From: Dictyophora rubrovolvata
Lineage: Eukaryota > Basidiomycota > Agaricomycetes > Phallales > Phallaceae
Assembly: GCA_029959195.1 (NCBI GenBank)
Contig: CP114120.1
Location: 1,612,001-1,676,000 of the forward strand
Length of the DNA stretch: 64,000 bases
Reading direction: 5' to 3'
The notes under the pieces were generated by a model that saw only the letters and a program-made list of their open reading frames with translations, had not been told where the DNA came from and searched no databases. A program made the position numbers and the translations under genes. This document shows, piece by piece, positions 11,417-22,140 of the stretch (positions are counted from its first letter, which is position 1; each line of letters opens with the position of its first letter).

Positions 11417-12099
11417 CTATGACCCATCTTGTTTCACTTTTGACTGCTCCTTTTGTGCTGTCTTCTTTCGAGCTTCCTCCTGTCTTAGGACCTTTTTCAC
11501 CAATCGCTGACGCTTTCTGCGTCCATTGCCACGTTTAGGACCATGAACAGTGACTGGTTCAGTCAATTTTCGTTTTTTCGCGGTCACTTGTTCTGCTCGT
11601 AGTTTCTCTCGTTTCTTGTCTCTCTTTCGCAAGGTCGACATCGACGACTTTAGCAGAGCACCATATACAGAATGGAATTTATCTAAGTCCCCAGGTTGTA
11701 TCTATAAACATGAGGATCGATTCAAAGTGGTCATGATAGTGTTTTGGAAGTAGAGATGAACATACACGTGTTGAAAATTCGATTTGTTTTCCGTCAGTCG
11801 CCCGTATTAAGCAGGGATATTCCTTATCGTCTTCCTCCTGCGAACTGGGTACCATTGCTACATCCCCTCCATCATATGTATCTGTTAAAAGGAAAAATTG
11901 TCCTCTTTTGAACGGTGAAACCCAACCCCAGAAGTGGGCACACGCACATCGCTTATGAGTTAGCCAAATAGTACCTTTCCCCTTCTTACTAGAGAAGAGC
12001 TCTGTCAGTTTTGTGATGAACTTTACAGAATGATTAAATACAGCAGAAATTTTAGAATTTTTGGGATCCACTTACTGTATCGTTGTCGACTAGTTGCAT
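11417..12099 (-). CDS. SRP14: signal recognition particle subunit SRP14
   Basis: Small RNA-binding subunit of the SRP Alu domain, needed for elongation arrest during cotranslational ER targeting. Start ATG 12099 gives MQLVDNDT. Intron 12021-12075 then leads to FITKLTELFSSKKGKGTIWL, matching the SRP14 N-terminal helix and first strand. A second intron (about 11884-11949) restores THKRYTYDGGDVAM. The next exon reads EYPCLIRATDGKQIEFSTR, the conserved core that parallels the human CLLRATDGKK segment. A third intron (about 11697-11764) leads to the last exon, PGDLDKFHSVYGALLKSSM followed by LRKRDKKREKLRAEQ and a long Lys/Arg-rich tail. The downstream 74-codon basic frame is therefore the C-terminus of SRP14 and not a separate gene. 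Confidence 0.93.
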
Positions 12100-12183
12100 G
12101 AATGGTTTGGGGCGGGTGACTACAGCAAACTACTCGGAAATGACATAAGCGCGCGTTGAAGCGTATGATTCATTTCGTTGCTC

Positions 12184-15100
12184 ATGCCATCAAATACCGC
12201 GAAGATTCCTCAGAATTCTACCTCAAAAGCTAACTTTTCTATACTTGATGACGACGAAGATGGCTGGCAGGATATGCCTATTGTCAGACAAGATGATTTT
12301 GCCAATGGTCTAGACGAAGAGGACCAGAAGAAGTATAAATATGTCGCTCCAGTTAAGGACACTTCCAAGAACGCTACTGGGAATCTGATAGATTTTGATG
12401 ACCATGGGAATGAATGGAGGTCAAAACTGGACCAGAATGAGGACGAATATACTCGTATTCGACTTGACGAAGACGATGATACTGAAGAAGTTCATTTACG
12501 GACGAAGTACTTGTTCGATGAGGATAAAGCTATGACTCCTTTGAGTCAAATGCAGGCTACGAAGACGCTTCTAACGGAAGCGCAACGCATAGCCTATGTT
12601 GCTCTATGTGCACTGGCAATTCGAGAGATGACAGACCGCCTGAAGGTAGTCAGGGCTAAGGAGCTAAAACCGGCTATTACCAGCCTTGAACTGTGGGGGC
12701 TGAAAATCTTAGGCAGACTCTATTATCATATGGAATTAGCAACACCTGGTACGTAATTACTATCGTAGACAATGAATCAATGGATTTCATTCTTTGGAAT
12801 ACAGAACAAAAAATGATAGAAAGTCTTGCGGAACACGGTGTTCTTGCTGAGGATCTTGTCCCTTCCCTCATGACCACTCACACAGTCGCAAATCCCGAAT
12901 ATGATCCAGCAGAAGTCCAAAGAGCGGAAGCAGAACAGTCAAAAAGAACCGAAGAGGATTCTGACGAGGAAGACACACAGACTTTGGTCGACATGCCTAA
13001 GTCTTCCACCAACCAAACTACTCCAGTCTCCGCCACAACCGCTCAACAACAAAAGACTGTCCCCAACGTAATGCAACCTCACGCAACTACTGCAATGCCA
13101 GGCGTGTCAACTAGTTTATCTGCCACAGACGAAAGTGTCACACTCGATATCAGATGGACGGTGTTATGTGATCTATTTCTTTTGATGATCGCGGATAGTG
13201 TTTATGACAGTAGATCGCGGGTTTTGCTAGAGTTGGTTGCGTTAAAACTGGGTCTGGGATGGTTGGACGTCGTTAAATTCGAGAAACGCGTGACAGATGC
13301 GTTGGAGATCCAAGAGAGTGTCGAGAAGATGGAGCAACAGGATATAATAGACGGACGTATGAAGGCTGCTAGGAAAAAAAGATACGTGATGATGGGATTG
13401 GCAACAATAGGTTGGTGGTATTCATTGTACGAACACTCGATTCACTCAATTTTTTTTAGGTGGTGGTCTCGTAATTGGTCTTTCTGCTGGGCTTCTCGCT
13501 CCAGTAATCGGAGCTGGACTTGGGGCCGCTTTCACGACAATTGGTGTAACTGGGACAACCGGCTTTTTTGCAGGGGCCGGAGGTGCTGCACTTATAACGA
13601 CGGGTGGTGCACTAACGGGGTCGGGTATCGCAGTAAAAGGCATGGCAAGACGAACACGTCAAGTCCGAACGTTCGAACTGCTACCCCTTCATAATAACAA
13701 GCGCGTAAACTGCATCATTACTGTACCAGGGTACGCTTGAGCCTTTTTTATATTTATTTATTTGTACCAAGCATTATCTTTCCTTCATAGATTTATGAAC
13801 AGCATTCAAGATGACGTCCGTCTTCCTTTTAGTGTGCTTGATCCGGTAGTTGGGGATGTCTTCAGCGTACGTTGGGAACCTGAGATGATGGGCGAGACTG
13901 GAAACGCTATCAAGATCCTTACCGGCGAAATCCTATCGCAAATAGGAACCACAGTGCTTCAGGCGACTGTAATGACGACTCTTATGAGTGCATTGACATG
14001 GCCCATCAGTATGTCTTTCTATATCCTGTGCATTAAAACAAATTATCTGATTGTCACTACAGTTCTTACTAAACTAGGCTACCTCATTGACAACCCCTGG
14101 TCCAACGCTTTAGATCGGGCTCGGGCAGCAGGAGGCGTTTTAGCAGACGTTCTACTAAACCGTCATTTAGGAGTTCGTCCGATCATGTTGATCGGATTCT
14201 CTCTTGGTGCACGGGTGATTTTTTATGCTCTTTTAGAGCTAGCCAAGCACAAGGCTTATGGGATTGTTCAAGACGTCTTCTTACTTGGCGCAACAGTTAC
14301 CGCACCGACCCGGAATTGGATAGAAGTTCGAGGAGTCGTTTCCGGTCGCTTCGTCAATGCATATGCCACCACAGACTGGGTTCTTAACTATCTTTTCCGA
14401 GCCACCAGTGGTGGCCTGAACACGGTAGCCGGTCTACGCCCTATTGATAACGTTCCCGGTGTTGAGAATGTCAATGTGACTGATAAAATTGCTGGCCACA
14501 TGAGTTATCGCACGTTCATGCCTTTGATTTTGGATGAGCTGGGATTCCCTGTTACGGCCGATTATTTTGATGAACCTGTGGTATGTTTTACATGATTTTT
14601 TTTGATTAAAATAATCACAGTTTTTTTATTGCTTCAATAGGAACCGGATATGGTGGGTGATCGTGAGGTGGTACGCGAAGAAAAAGAAACGAAAAAGAAA
14701 GGATGGTTTTCTCGCACCAAGTCACCTCAAAAGATCACAAATGTCCAACGACCTCCATCGTCTTTGAACCTTCCGCGCAAATCTACCTCGTCTGCGCATC
14801 TACCTGGAGGTGCCGATGATCTGCCTGAACGGCTTCCTCATGCCACCACCACCCAATTAAACACTCCAGACGAAACGCCTTCACGTGATTCATTATCAGC
14901 CATCCCAACTCATGCAGGCTTTGATTTCAGAGCTATTCAAGACTTGCTGGAGAAGGAAGGTGGCAAGAGCAATGATAAGAATTTTGATTCCATTGTGGAT
15001 GATGTTGTTCCGGATCCTACCCCACTTGCTTTACCACCCCATTCTCAGCGCACCGAATCTGCCCCACAATTACAAAGATCACCGGTTGCGTTAGATACTC

Positions 15101-15564
15101 CAACGACTTCCCAGCGGCCGTCGACAAAGCCGGGACCCGAAAGAGTATCGCCTGCCGACTATTACGTTCAGGATCTCAACCAGAACTTCTCCCGATCATT
15201 ATCTTTTAATGATGTTGAGGATGTTGACGAGCAAGATATTACGTTCGAACATGATAATGATATGAATGGCCATAGTTCCTTTGGTACACCACCGAATTTC
15301 GACTCTCATATCGATGGGGAGGACCTCGAAAATGGAACTTATGAATCGCAGCATTATACGTGGCCGTCCGATGTAACAACTTCCGATGATATGGGCCTCG
15401 GGCAATCAGTCTTTGCCACTGAACTCGGTAGCAAGAGTTTACCGTTGAAAGCCGACACTACTCGGTCTATCCGGTCTTCCAATCTGTTTGAATCTCCCTC
15501 TCGTTCATTTAATTTAGCAAGTAACTCGCTTCCTATTGATGATCCATGGGCTACACCAAATTGA
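12184..15564 (+). CDS. DUF726 membrane protein with alpha/beta-hydrolase motif (Mil1/TMCO4 family)
   Basis: Start ATG 12184 (MPSNTAKIPQ). Introns: 12749-12804, 13411-13459, 13731-13790, 14009-14062 and 14581-14640. The N-terminal third is acidic and disordered. A Gly/Ala-rich membrane segment follows the second intron (GGGLVIGLSAGLL, GAGLGAAFTTIGVTG). After the third intron comes the DUF726 hydrolase part: CIITVPGF, DVFSVRWEPEM, a GxSxG nucleophile elbow in LIGFSLGARVIFYALLELAK, then VFLLGATVTAP and the AGHMSYR block. The C-terminal third is disordered, ending DDPWATPN. The yeast member (YFL034W, Mil1) interacts with a clathrin-adaptor chain and is lipase-like; that function is inferred from family only. 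A decayed copy of the 3' half lies at 22141-23378. Confidence 0.92.
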
Positions 15565-15834
15565 GATAAATCCACCAACGCTTTTCCTTCTTATGGCATT
15601 CTTTTTCTCTTCTCTGTCTTTTGCATATTGCATTCACACCATGATTAAATTGTATCGACCAGTTATTTATGCTGTAGTTAATCTAAAAGTCTCATGAGTA
15701 TTCTATGATTGGCAATAATGCAGTACTAATTCAACAATTCAACACAGCGTTCTATTTTCTATCTATCCTAAAGTTTAGGAAATGAAATATCCAAAAAGCG
15801 GACTCGGACTTTTTTTGCAGTATTTAAAGACACG
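15565..15834 (+). other. DUF726 3' flank, duplicated downstream
   Basis: This AT-rich 3' untranslated/flanking stretch is also present at about 23121-23380 with small differences, up to a shared block at about 15778-15815 (GAAATGAAATATCCAAAAA). Similarity stops there, marking one edge of the duplication. Confidence 0.75.
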
Positions 15835-16480
15835 TGCTACTCAACTTCGAATTCACCAGTACCTACCACTCCGTTATCAACTCAACATCTCACGAAACCT
15901 TCTACATTCCAACCGACAAACTTCGTCTACCTTGATAATCCAGTTCTCTATCCAAGCAGTCAAAGTGTCGCAGTCATTCAACAATATTTGGAACGCCCTT
16001 TCCAATAATGGCATCCAGGCTGATTCCGATTTCTTGAAATAGACTGTCTCCAAGCTCCACCACGACGCTTTCACTCTAGGATACATTCCCGATCACGAGG
16101 ACAACGCTGATCATAGCAAGAACCACTGGGTTATTGTTATCGAGACCTCTGGTGAGTTCCTCCGTCTCGGCATGGAGAGTCGCAGGAACGACAGAACTGG
16201 AAAGCTCGGTGTGCTAGTCCTAAAGCGGCTTAGTTATGACGGCAAATCCAGGAGTGTTCTCTTTCGCGACTCATTCACGTGGACGGGCTCCTGCAAAACG
16301 GTATGTAGAGGAGTTCTTGAACTTTGTCGTCTCCCGGGGATGGCACAAGTACGAGATGTTCACCGACCCGGACAAAGCCAAGAAGGGATGTCGCCACCAC
16401 GCGTAAGTCCTTTCTACCCATATTTCAACAATGCTAACTGCAAGATAGGGAAACCATTACGAACGGTGTTTGAGGCATGA
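15835..16480 (+). pseudogene. relic of a DUF7770-like fungal gene
   Basis: Three collinear frame pieces are seen. The first reads TNFVYLDNPVLYPSSQSV near 15920. The second reads LGYIPDHEDNADHSKNHWVI and then VIETSGEFLRLGMES (about 16075-16285). The third, one base out of frame, reads APAKRYVEEFLNFVVSRGW then HKYEMFTDPDKAKKGCRHH (about 16289-16401), followed by a GTAAGT...ATAG intron. The order 'NHW...g..lRl.m', 'k..Y.F...gCR' is what I recall for DUF7770 proteins of ascomycetes and basidiomycetes. At least two frame breaks mean it is not a working gene as read. Function of the family is unknown. It is the first element of the accessory island. Confidence 0.45.
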
Positions 16481-17427
16481 GTTGGATCAACGAAAAGTCT
16501 GATAGAGGGAGTTGAAAGATGGCAAACTACTTGCCATTTGTGTACACAAGGGACGAAGATGACGAAGAGTACCTGGACAAGACGCCAAGGGACATACATC
16601 GAACATGGCCGTTTCCTACAGTGATTTCACAAGGAATCTTGTGGGGTAGTTGTTTAGAGGGAATGGCGTTTGTTTTCCATAGCTTATTTGATGTCTCTAT
16701 CTTTGTAGAAAGTGCTTAGGGGTATCGGTATTAGCTTGGCGGGTAGTTTGGTCAACATAAAATCTAAAACAAACCAGTCAAACCTTCAGCTTCAGGTCTC
16801 AACACCATGACGTGTTTGCGGCCTCCAGGCATATATAAGGTACTTAGGCTGCGTGGGAATAAAGTCTTACAAATCTACCCTACCTGGCTCTCGAATTCCA
16901 ATTGCCAGCTTGAAATGGCTACCAGAATGCTTATTTGCAGCGTCTAAGAGGAAAAGACAGGACAAGGGAAAACTGTGCACGACTTCCGGGTGATCCGCTT
17001 TGACAACTCGGCTTATCATTGTAAGAGTCCGGTTTCATCGAGTTATATGCAGCGTCTAATAGTGCTAACTGAAAACTGTAGAGTGTTCTACAAAAGTGCC
17101 GTATCATACTGGTGAGACGTAAATGATATGATTCCTATCTAGTAGACCTGATAGGCCCAGTATAGCTTGGCGGTTTGGAACATGAAGGTGGCGGATTGTA
17201 AGCTATGGACAACTGCATGTCCAATTCGTAGCATACTATGGATTATAGACCTTGTGGCTAGGTGTCTTATAATAAAGCCTTGCTTCTATTCTTCTTACTT
17301 TATGGCCCTCCAGACTATCGCATACGAGGCGCTATAGTGCCCAACTCTGTCACTACGTGTTTGCCCTATATCCTAAAGCCCGTTGCGCTTTCGCTCGTGT
17401 CTAGAAGAGATAGATATGTTAGTTACA
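16481..17427. other. island spacer with a short repeated segment
   Basis: No convincing gene. A 66-codon frame at 16519-16719 has no recognisable domain. The stretch 16858-16932 recurs at 18609-18692. The stretch 17079-17105 resembles 20436-20460. Confidence 0.45.
16858..16932 (+). repeat. island direct repeat, copy 1
   Basis: Matches 18609-18692 over about 75-84 bases, from AAAGTCTTAC to CTACCAGAATGCTTA, with a few substitutions and a short insertion in copy 2. Non-coding as far as I can see. Confidence 0.7.
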
Positions 17428-18260
17428 CTATGCGGATGCGAATATCAGGAAATTATACCTTGCAACTGCGTTGCCTTTTTGAGCGTGCCACAACATAAAT
17501 CTGTAGTACATGTCCTTGCGGTCTTGACGGAGTTCGAGACCTTTTTTATGGAACGCCCTCCGTAGTGGTTCCACAAATCCACAATCGTACGAAGCAGCGT
17601 CTAGTGCAAATAGGTCCCAGTCGCGCGGACCCCACAGAGCCATGTCTAGGTCATAAAATGCGACGCGGCCATCGTCGAGCAGCTTGATGTTGTATGGCGA
17701 TAGGTCTCCATGGTTCCAGACAACCTCGTCCCTAGGCAGTATTGTCACATTGCCGTCGTGCGCCTGGGTCAGGCGGTCATCCATGTAAGCGTTGAATTCC
17801 GCACGTGATGACTTTACCAGACCTCCGTCGCCGAACGGCTTGAAGATGTGTCCTTTGAGATACCATGATTGCGAGGGACAGAGTTCGTCCATCTTCGGTT
17901 TGATCGCGCGAAGGGCAAGATAGGCGTCGCAGATTCTGGTGGCGTCGTAGTCGCTAAGCGTCTGACCATCTTTGACCAAGTCTTCCACTGCCACGCCACC
18001 TATAAAATCCATGACAAGGATGGTAAGCTCACCATGGGTGATCAATGGCCCATGAGGTCTAGGTAATACGACTAACGCGTGGTCGATCAGCGATGCGAAG
18101 TAGTTGAGCCAGGCGTGCTCGCACTCGAGCGCTGCTTCATCGAGCGCATCTGCAATTTTGGCTGCTTGAGTTTCGGATAGTTGGACGAAATTCCAGGTCT
18201 GTTACCTAGATTCCAGTGCTTTTCGCATAGACTCTTGATGGTGTCGATCTCGACCGCCAT
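17428..18260 (-). CDS. aminoglycoside-phosphotransferase (APH)-family kinase-like protein, N-terminus degenerate
   Basis: The C-terminal two thirds (18045 to 17428) is a clean frame with the APH hallmark: VVWNHGDLSPYNIKLLDDG (Brenner motif HxDxxxxN intact), then VAFYDLDMALWGPRDWD with the metal-binding Asp. Upstream, VLPRPHGPLITHGELTILVM and DFIGGVAVEDL match the usual hinge region. Further upstream the frame shifts near 18195, between MAVEIDTIKSLCEKHWNL and TWNFVQLSETQAAK, and no clear N-lobe lysine strand follows. It may therefore be an N-terminally broken gene, or one whose first exons I cannot place. Fungal APH-like proteins are mostly of unknown substrate, and a drug-resistance role should not be assumed. 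A shorter, decayed copy of this locus lies at about 21526-21826. Confidence 0.65.
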
Positions 18261-18608
18261 ACCGACTCGGACTCCTGGATAAAACCGTGACCGACCGTCG
18301 TGTGACTCTGTTCCCGGTTTGTCAAATGTTCAAAGTATAGCCCGGTTGCGTTGTGGGGGTCGCGGTCTGATTGAACTTTATGAGACAATTTTGCACAGCC
18401 AATGGTTGCTGTTTTGGAGGTGAAGTGGTGGCACGAGCACCGGATCAAAATCTTCGGGATCAAGGCACGATTATTCTCTTCTCCAGTAGGAAGAGCAGTC
18501 ATCCGAGCTTCAAAGACTCAAATAGCTGGACGAAGCCAAGTTTTATCAAGAAAAACAAAGGGTGCGAAGTTATTTTTCAATCGCAAAAGGTTAGCAACTG
18601 ATAGACGA

Positions 18609-18692
18609 GTAAAGTCTTACACAAATCTACTCTCCCTGGCTGAGGGCTCTTGAATTCTAATCGCTAGCTTAAAACGTCTACCAGAATGCTTA
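18609..18692 (+). repeat. island direct repeat, copy 2
   Basis: Second copy of the segment at 16858-16932. It sits just upstream (on the plus strand) of a short coding-like relic. Confidence 0.7.
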
Positions 18693-18759
18693 CTGATTGG
18701 TATGATCAGGAGTCTTGTGCTGGGAAAATAGGTGAAGAAGAACTTGTAGTCATGTCTCG

Positions 18760-18952
18760 TTTACTTCCTTCGCGGAAATGCACACTCAAGCTCAGTTCTT
18801 GCTCAATGTCCGGATACTCTACTACTTCGATCCATCATCTGACTGGACGTCGCTGTTTTCGGAGAAATGGGACCTGTTCTTGAGGCAGGATTTTCAAGTG
18901 CAAATCTTCCATGGTACAGGCGATTCAGAGCATTTAATGTGCTCATATACTT
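18760..18952 (+). pseudogene. coding-like fragment of unknown family
   Basis: One frame reads without stop through FTSFAEMHTQAQFLLNVRIL, then DWTSLFSEKWDLFLRQDF, ending at TAA about 18952. The amino-acid composition looks like real protein, but there is no start context and no partner exon. Probably a fragment of a lost gene in the island. Confidence 0.3.
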
Positions 18953-19348
18953 AACAATAAGATAGTATGTAATGGACGGAGGAGATTGCTGTCGGTCTTA
19001 TTTTATGGAAAGATGGCCCACGATGATTTACATATATACCGCAAGGAGTGTTGCCCAACACTAGGCTGGGTTCGAGACATATTTCGTCTAGAAATGCAGA
19101 TATATATGGAGCGATAAGGGCAGCTTCCCTTGACCCCGCCTCGAGACACTGATGACGTCTCAAATCCAATCATCGCCGGCCGAGAGCTCTGTAGATTTGT
19201 AGGGGGCAAGGCCACTTAGATTTATATTTAAATCTAAACTTGAAAGTAATGGGATGATTGGGTCGATTGTTCAGATCTGATTCTCAAGGATCCGGAGTTT
19301 CAAACTCACTTCGCCAGTTTATTCAGCATCATCACGGATTAGCTAATC

Positions 19349-20281
19349 ATGGAACACGTCCCGTTTACTCGAAGTGAGATCTTGGACCAATGTCGACCCC
19401 GCCTCGAGGACCTCTCAGGCGACCAAGCCCACTTTGTCGTGCTTCAAGACAAAAACGGGCAGGGTGAAGATCGCATGTGGACTTGACAAATATAGCGTCC
19501 AGTATCATCTCGCAATGATGTGGTTCCTCAAGCAGAGCCTTTTATCGAACAAGTGCACTATTCCAACCGGGTACGGCATTATAGAGGAACGCGACGCTGG
19601 TTACTTAGTCATGGAGAACATTCGCGGACCCACTATATGGGAGGTCATGGGCAATGGAGCTCAGGGGCTCTCAGAAGAGGACGCAAGCGACATTGCGGCC
19701 GCTCTTCTAGCTCTACGCGATGCTCAGCCACTTTGCGACGAACTTATCAAGTCAAATGCCTTGACACCCCTGACTCATTGGTACCCCCAAGGCCCGATCT
19801 TCGGATACGACAATGACGGGGGACGGGTAGTTGATGATAGGGACGACTTTCACAACTTCATGGCCATTAATTTCAAAGAAGCCGAGATTGATCCAGAAAT
19901 CGTTCCTGTAACGACAACCGTACTCGCTCATGGGGAGCCCTCACCTCATCACTTCAAACGATGTCCCGACGGAACTATTGGTATCATGGATTTACAAACG
20001 ACCTTCCTCGCACCAAGGTGGTGGGATTATTATGCCGTTCACATTTCCAGAGGTGGTTCCAAGTACACGGGGTCATTGGAAAGGGCTATGACTAGGTATG
20101 GGATGGGCGTTAGCGACGATCTCCTGCGAGAGTTGGATATCAAGTTCACGAAATGGTTCTTTTACTTTGGAGGATCTTATGCTCGGTATGAATTGTCATT
20201 TCCGATATGGATTCTCGGACACTGTCATTGATGCTGAATTCCGACTTTAGGGCAGAAAGAATGGCACGCATGGAACAATGA
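19349..20281 (+). pseudogene. APH-family gene with a frameshift and altered catalytic motif
   Basis: ATG 19349 opens MEHVPFTRSEILDQ. That frame ends early (TGA about 19478), while the next frame continues from about 19450 with VKIACGLDKYSVQYHLAMMW (ATP-lysine strand), GYLVMENIRGPTIWEVMG (hinge) and the rest of the C-lobe to an intron at 20186-20250 and TGA 20279-20281. One base change in or near an A4CG3 run at about 19440-19460 would explain the shift. The catalytic motif, normally HGDxxxxN, reads HGEPSPHHF: Asp to Glu and Asn to His. The downstream metal-ligand strand reads GIMDLQTTF. Both the frameshift and the changed motif argue that this copy is not a working kinase. It belongs to the same broad family as 17428-18260 but faces the other way. 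Confidence 0.7.
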
Positions 20282-20670
20282 TGTCCTGGCGTGGTGAAAA
20301 GTAATTGTTATTCTAAAATTAATCACACTCCCAAACGTTTAGACTTGTATATATGCATTCTAGCTTAAAGGTGAAGTAATGAAAGACATATATGTACAGG
20401 ACACCACTATAGTTCATAGTATGCTAAGAATTAGTGTGGAGTGTTCTAGTATACAGAAGTGCCTTAGTTATTTAGTAGGTCCCAATTACCTTCCTATCCC
20501 CGCTCCCTCTTGTATGTCTTTGATTAGATATATGACTCGCTGGTACAATTAATCGCCACCTACGTACATATAAAGCCCTGCTCCTATTCCCACTCTGACC
20601 CTCCAGACCTTTTCCACTACCGCATTATATCACTCGCACCCGCTTGTATTACTCGCATACAACTCTACTA
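20282..20670. other. island spacer, no gene
   Basis: AT-rich; contains a segment (about 20436-20460 and 20565-20600) resembling sequence near 17079 and 17262, so the spacer shares ancestry with the flank of the first APH locus. Confidence 0.45.
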
Positions 20671-21075
20671 TACATTGAATATGCCAACCTCGTCGACTTT
20701 GCGACAATCAATCGGTTCACAATGTCCAAGGACTTGCGCGGTTGTCGCAACTGGGTGTATGTCCCGTTCAAAGTCCTGTCATTGGAATTCACTAATCAGA
20801 CTACAGGAAAGGCCTTGCACAAGTTCTTATTGAGGGCCTTTGCTTCAACCTAAATATGGCTCACGCGGAGTTAGCATGGAATCTCATCGTGACTAGAAGG
20901 AATCTTGGCCCAATGGAGCGTTCGTGAAGAGCTTGCGAGGCAGTCGCTCCCGCGTTTCGTTTGGACCAATGTTTCAAATATTACTACACCTCTCACGGAG
21001 TAAAAAGAGAAGTGGCCCAATCCGATGGCGAGTTTCTCAATCCGCTCAAGAATGGCCGCAAAATCATGGAGGATT
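20671..21075 (+). pseudogene. unrecognised gene relic with one plausible intron
   Basis: ATG about 20681 (MPTSSTLRQS) can be joined across a GT...CAG intron (about 20754-20807) to GLAQVLIEGLCFNLNMAHAE and then WNLIVTRRNLGPMERS before a stop. A frame further on reads YYYTSHGVKREVAQSDGEF (about 20973-21075). These pieces are collinear and protein-like but out of frame with each other. I do not recognise the family. Confidence 0.3.
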
Positions 21076-21525
21076 ACCGGTTGTAGTCGCTTTTTGGGTT
21101 TATGCGGTTTTAATGAGGATGAATTAATAGTGGCCAGTTTTTAGCTTGTTCTTTTCATCAACCCGGTACAACGCCGCTCTAAGTTTGTCTTATCAATTTC
21201 AACCTACTTGCTATGTGTCCGCCCTTTGGCAATCTCAAGCTCGGGAATAGAGGATTGCGGGGTCGAAACAGATGGATAAGAGGTTGCAATGAGCTGTGGT
21301 TGTATTGAAAGTCTACTATTTCTTTGAGTCTCTCTCTATACTTGGATCTCAGATAGTTTGTGATAGCTACACGCGCACGAAGGTGAAAAAAAATGAAATC
21401 CTTTGTTTTGACAGCACAGCATTACTGGACTGAAATGGTTGGTCTATGTTGCAGCTTCTTCTACGATTCCCGGTGATATGGAAGCGACAATGATTAGGAC
21501 TATATCTCATTGTCTGGTTCACCTT

Positions 21526-21826
21526 ACTGGATTGCGCTTTCGCTCCGACGTGTCTGGAAGAGAAAAGGCATGTTAGTCATACTATGCGGATGCGAAGAAC
21601 GAGATATATAGGCGCCGCAGATTCCGGTGGCGCCGTAGCATGACAAACTAGGTGGTATAGAGTGCGGTGTCGCGGTCTGTTCAAGAATTTGTGTGATTGC
21701 TTATGAGACAATTTGCTGCCTCGGAGAGAGCACCGGATCAAAATCTTCCGGATCAAGGCACGATTATGAGATACTCGCTTCTCTTCCCCAAATACTAGCT
21801 GCACGAAGTCAAGTTTTATCAAAAAA
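21526..21826 (-). pseudogene. shrunken second copy of the APH locus
   Basis: Plus-strand 21529-21599 matches 17378-17440 (GCTTTCGCTC... ACTATGCGGATGCGAA). Plus-strand 21700-21826 matches 18378-18560 (GCACCGGATCAAAATCTT, then CAAGGCACGATTAT, then AGTTTTATCAA). The middle, about 0.9 kb including the catalytic motif, is missing. It is therefore a deletion derivative of the locus at 17428-18260, in the same orientation. Confidence 0.7.
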
Positions 21827-22140
21827 GTGGTTTGCGAAACATAAGCCTCTCTCAACCATTGCGCATGCACTATGAATGTCGGTTCCCGGATGTTCTCGCT
21901 TCCCCTACCACTACTGCTAAGCTGATGTGGTGGAGTCAAGGCCATGGCTTCGAGACCTATTATTCACATTTACAGATTTTTATACCTGGTTCCCAGAGAA
22001 CCTATAATTTTCAAGGTCGATATACCAACCTGTGAGTTACGCACTCAGCGTCTCGTCTTGTATGTGAATTTTTGTTTGTGGTCATCAAATAAACTAAAAT
22101 TAATGTTTTTCAGTTTCGTACTTTATCCTGAAAAACTTCC

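Noticed and set aside
11417-11641. Separate small basic protein (74 residues, Lys/Arg-rich)
   Set aside because: Splicing from the upstream exon gives a continuous SRP14 reading through LKSSM-STLRKRDKKREK, so it is the C-terminal exon of SRP14.
13446-13643. Minus-strand Pro/Ala-rich frame
   Set aside because: Antisense shadow of the Gly/Ala-rich membrane segment of the DUF726 gene.
17428-20281. Antibiotic-resistance cassette
   Set aside because: The APH-fold genes have fungal introns and belong to a broad fungal APH-like family of mostly unknown substrate; nothing in the sequence ties them to drug resistance.
21832-22035. Plus-strand 67-codon frame before the DUF726 copy
   Set aside because: Has some protein-like stretches (FETYYSHLQIFIPGSQRT) but no start, domain or splice partner; left as unexplained island sequence.
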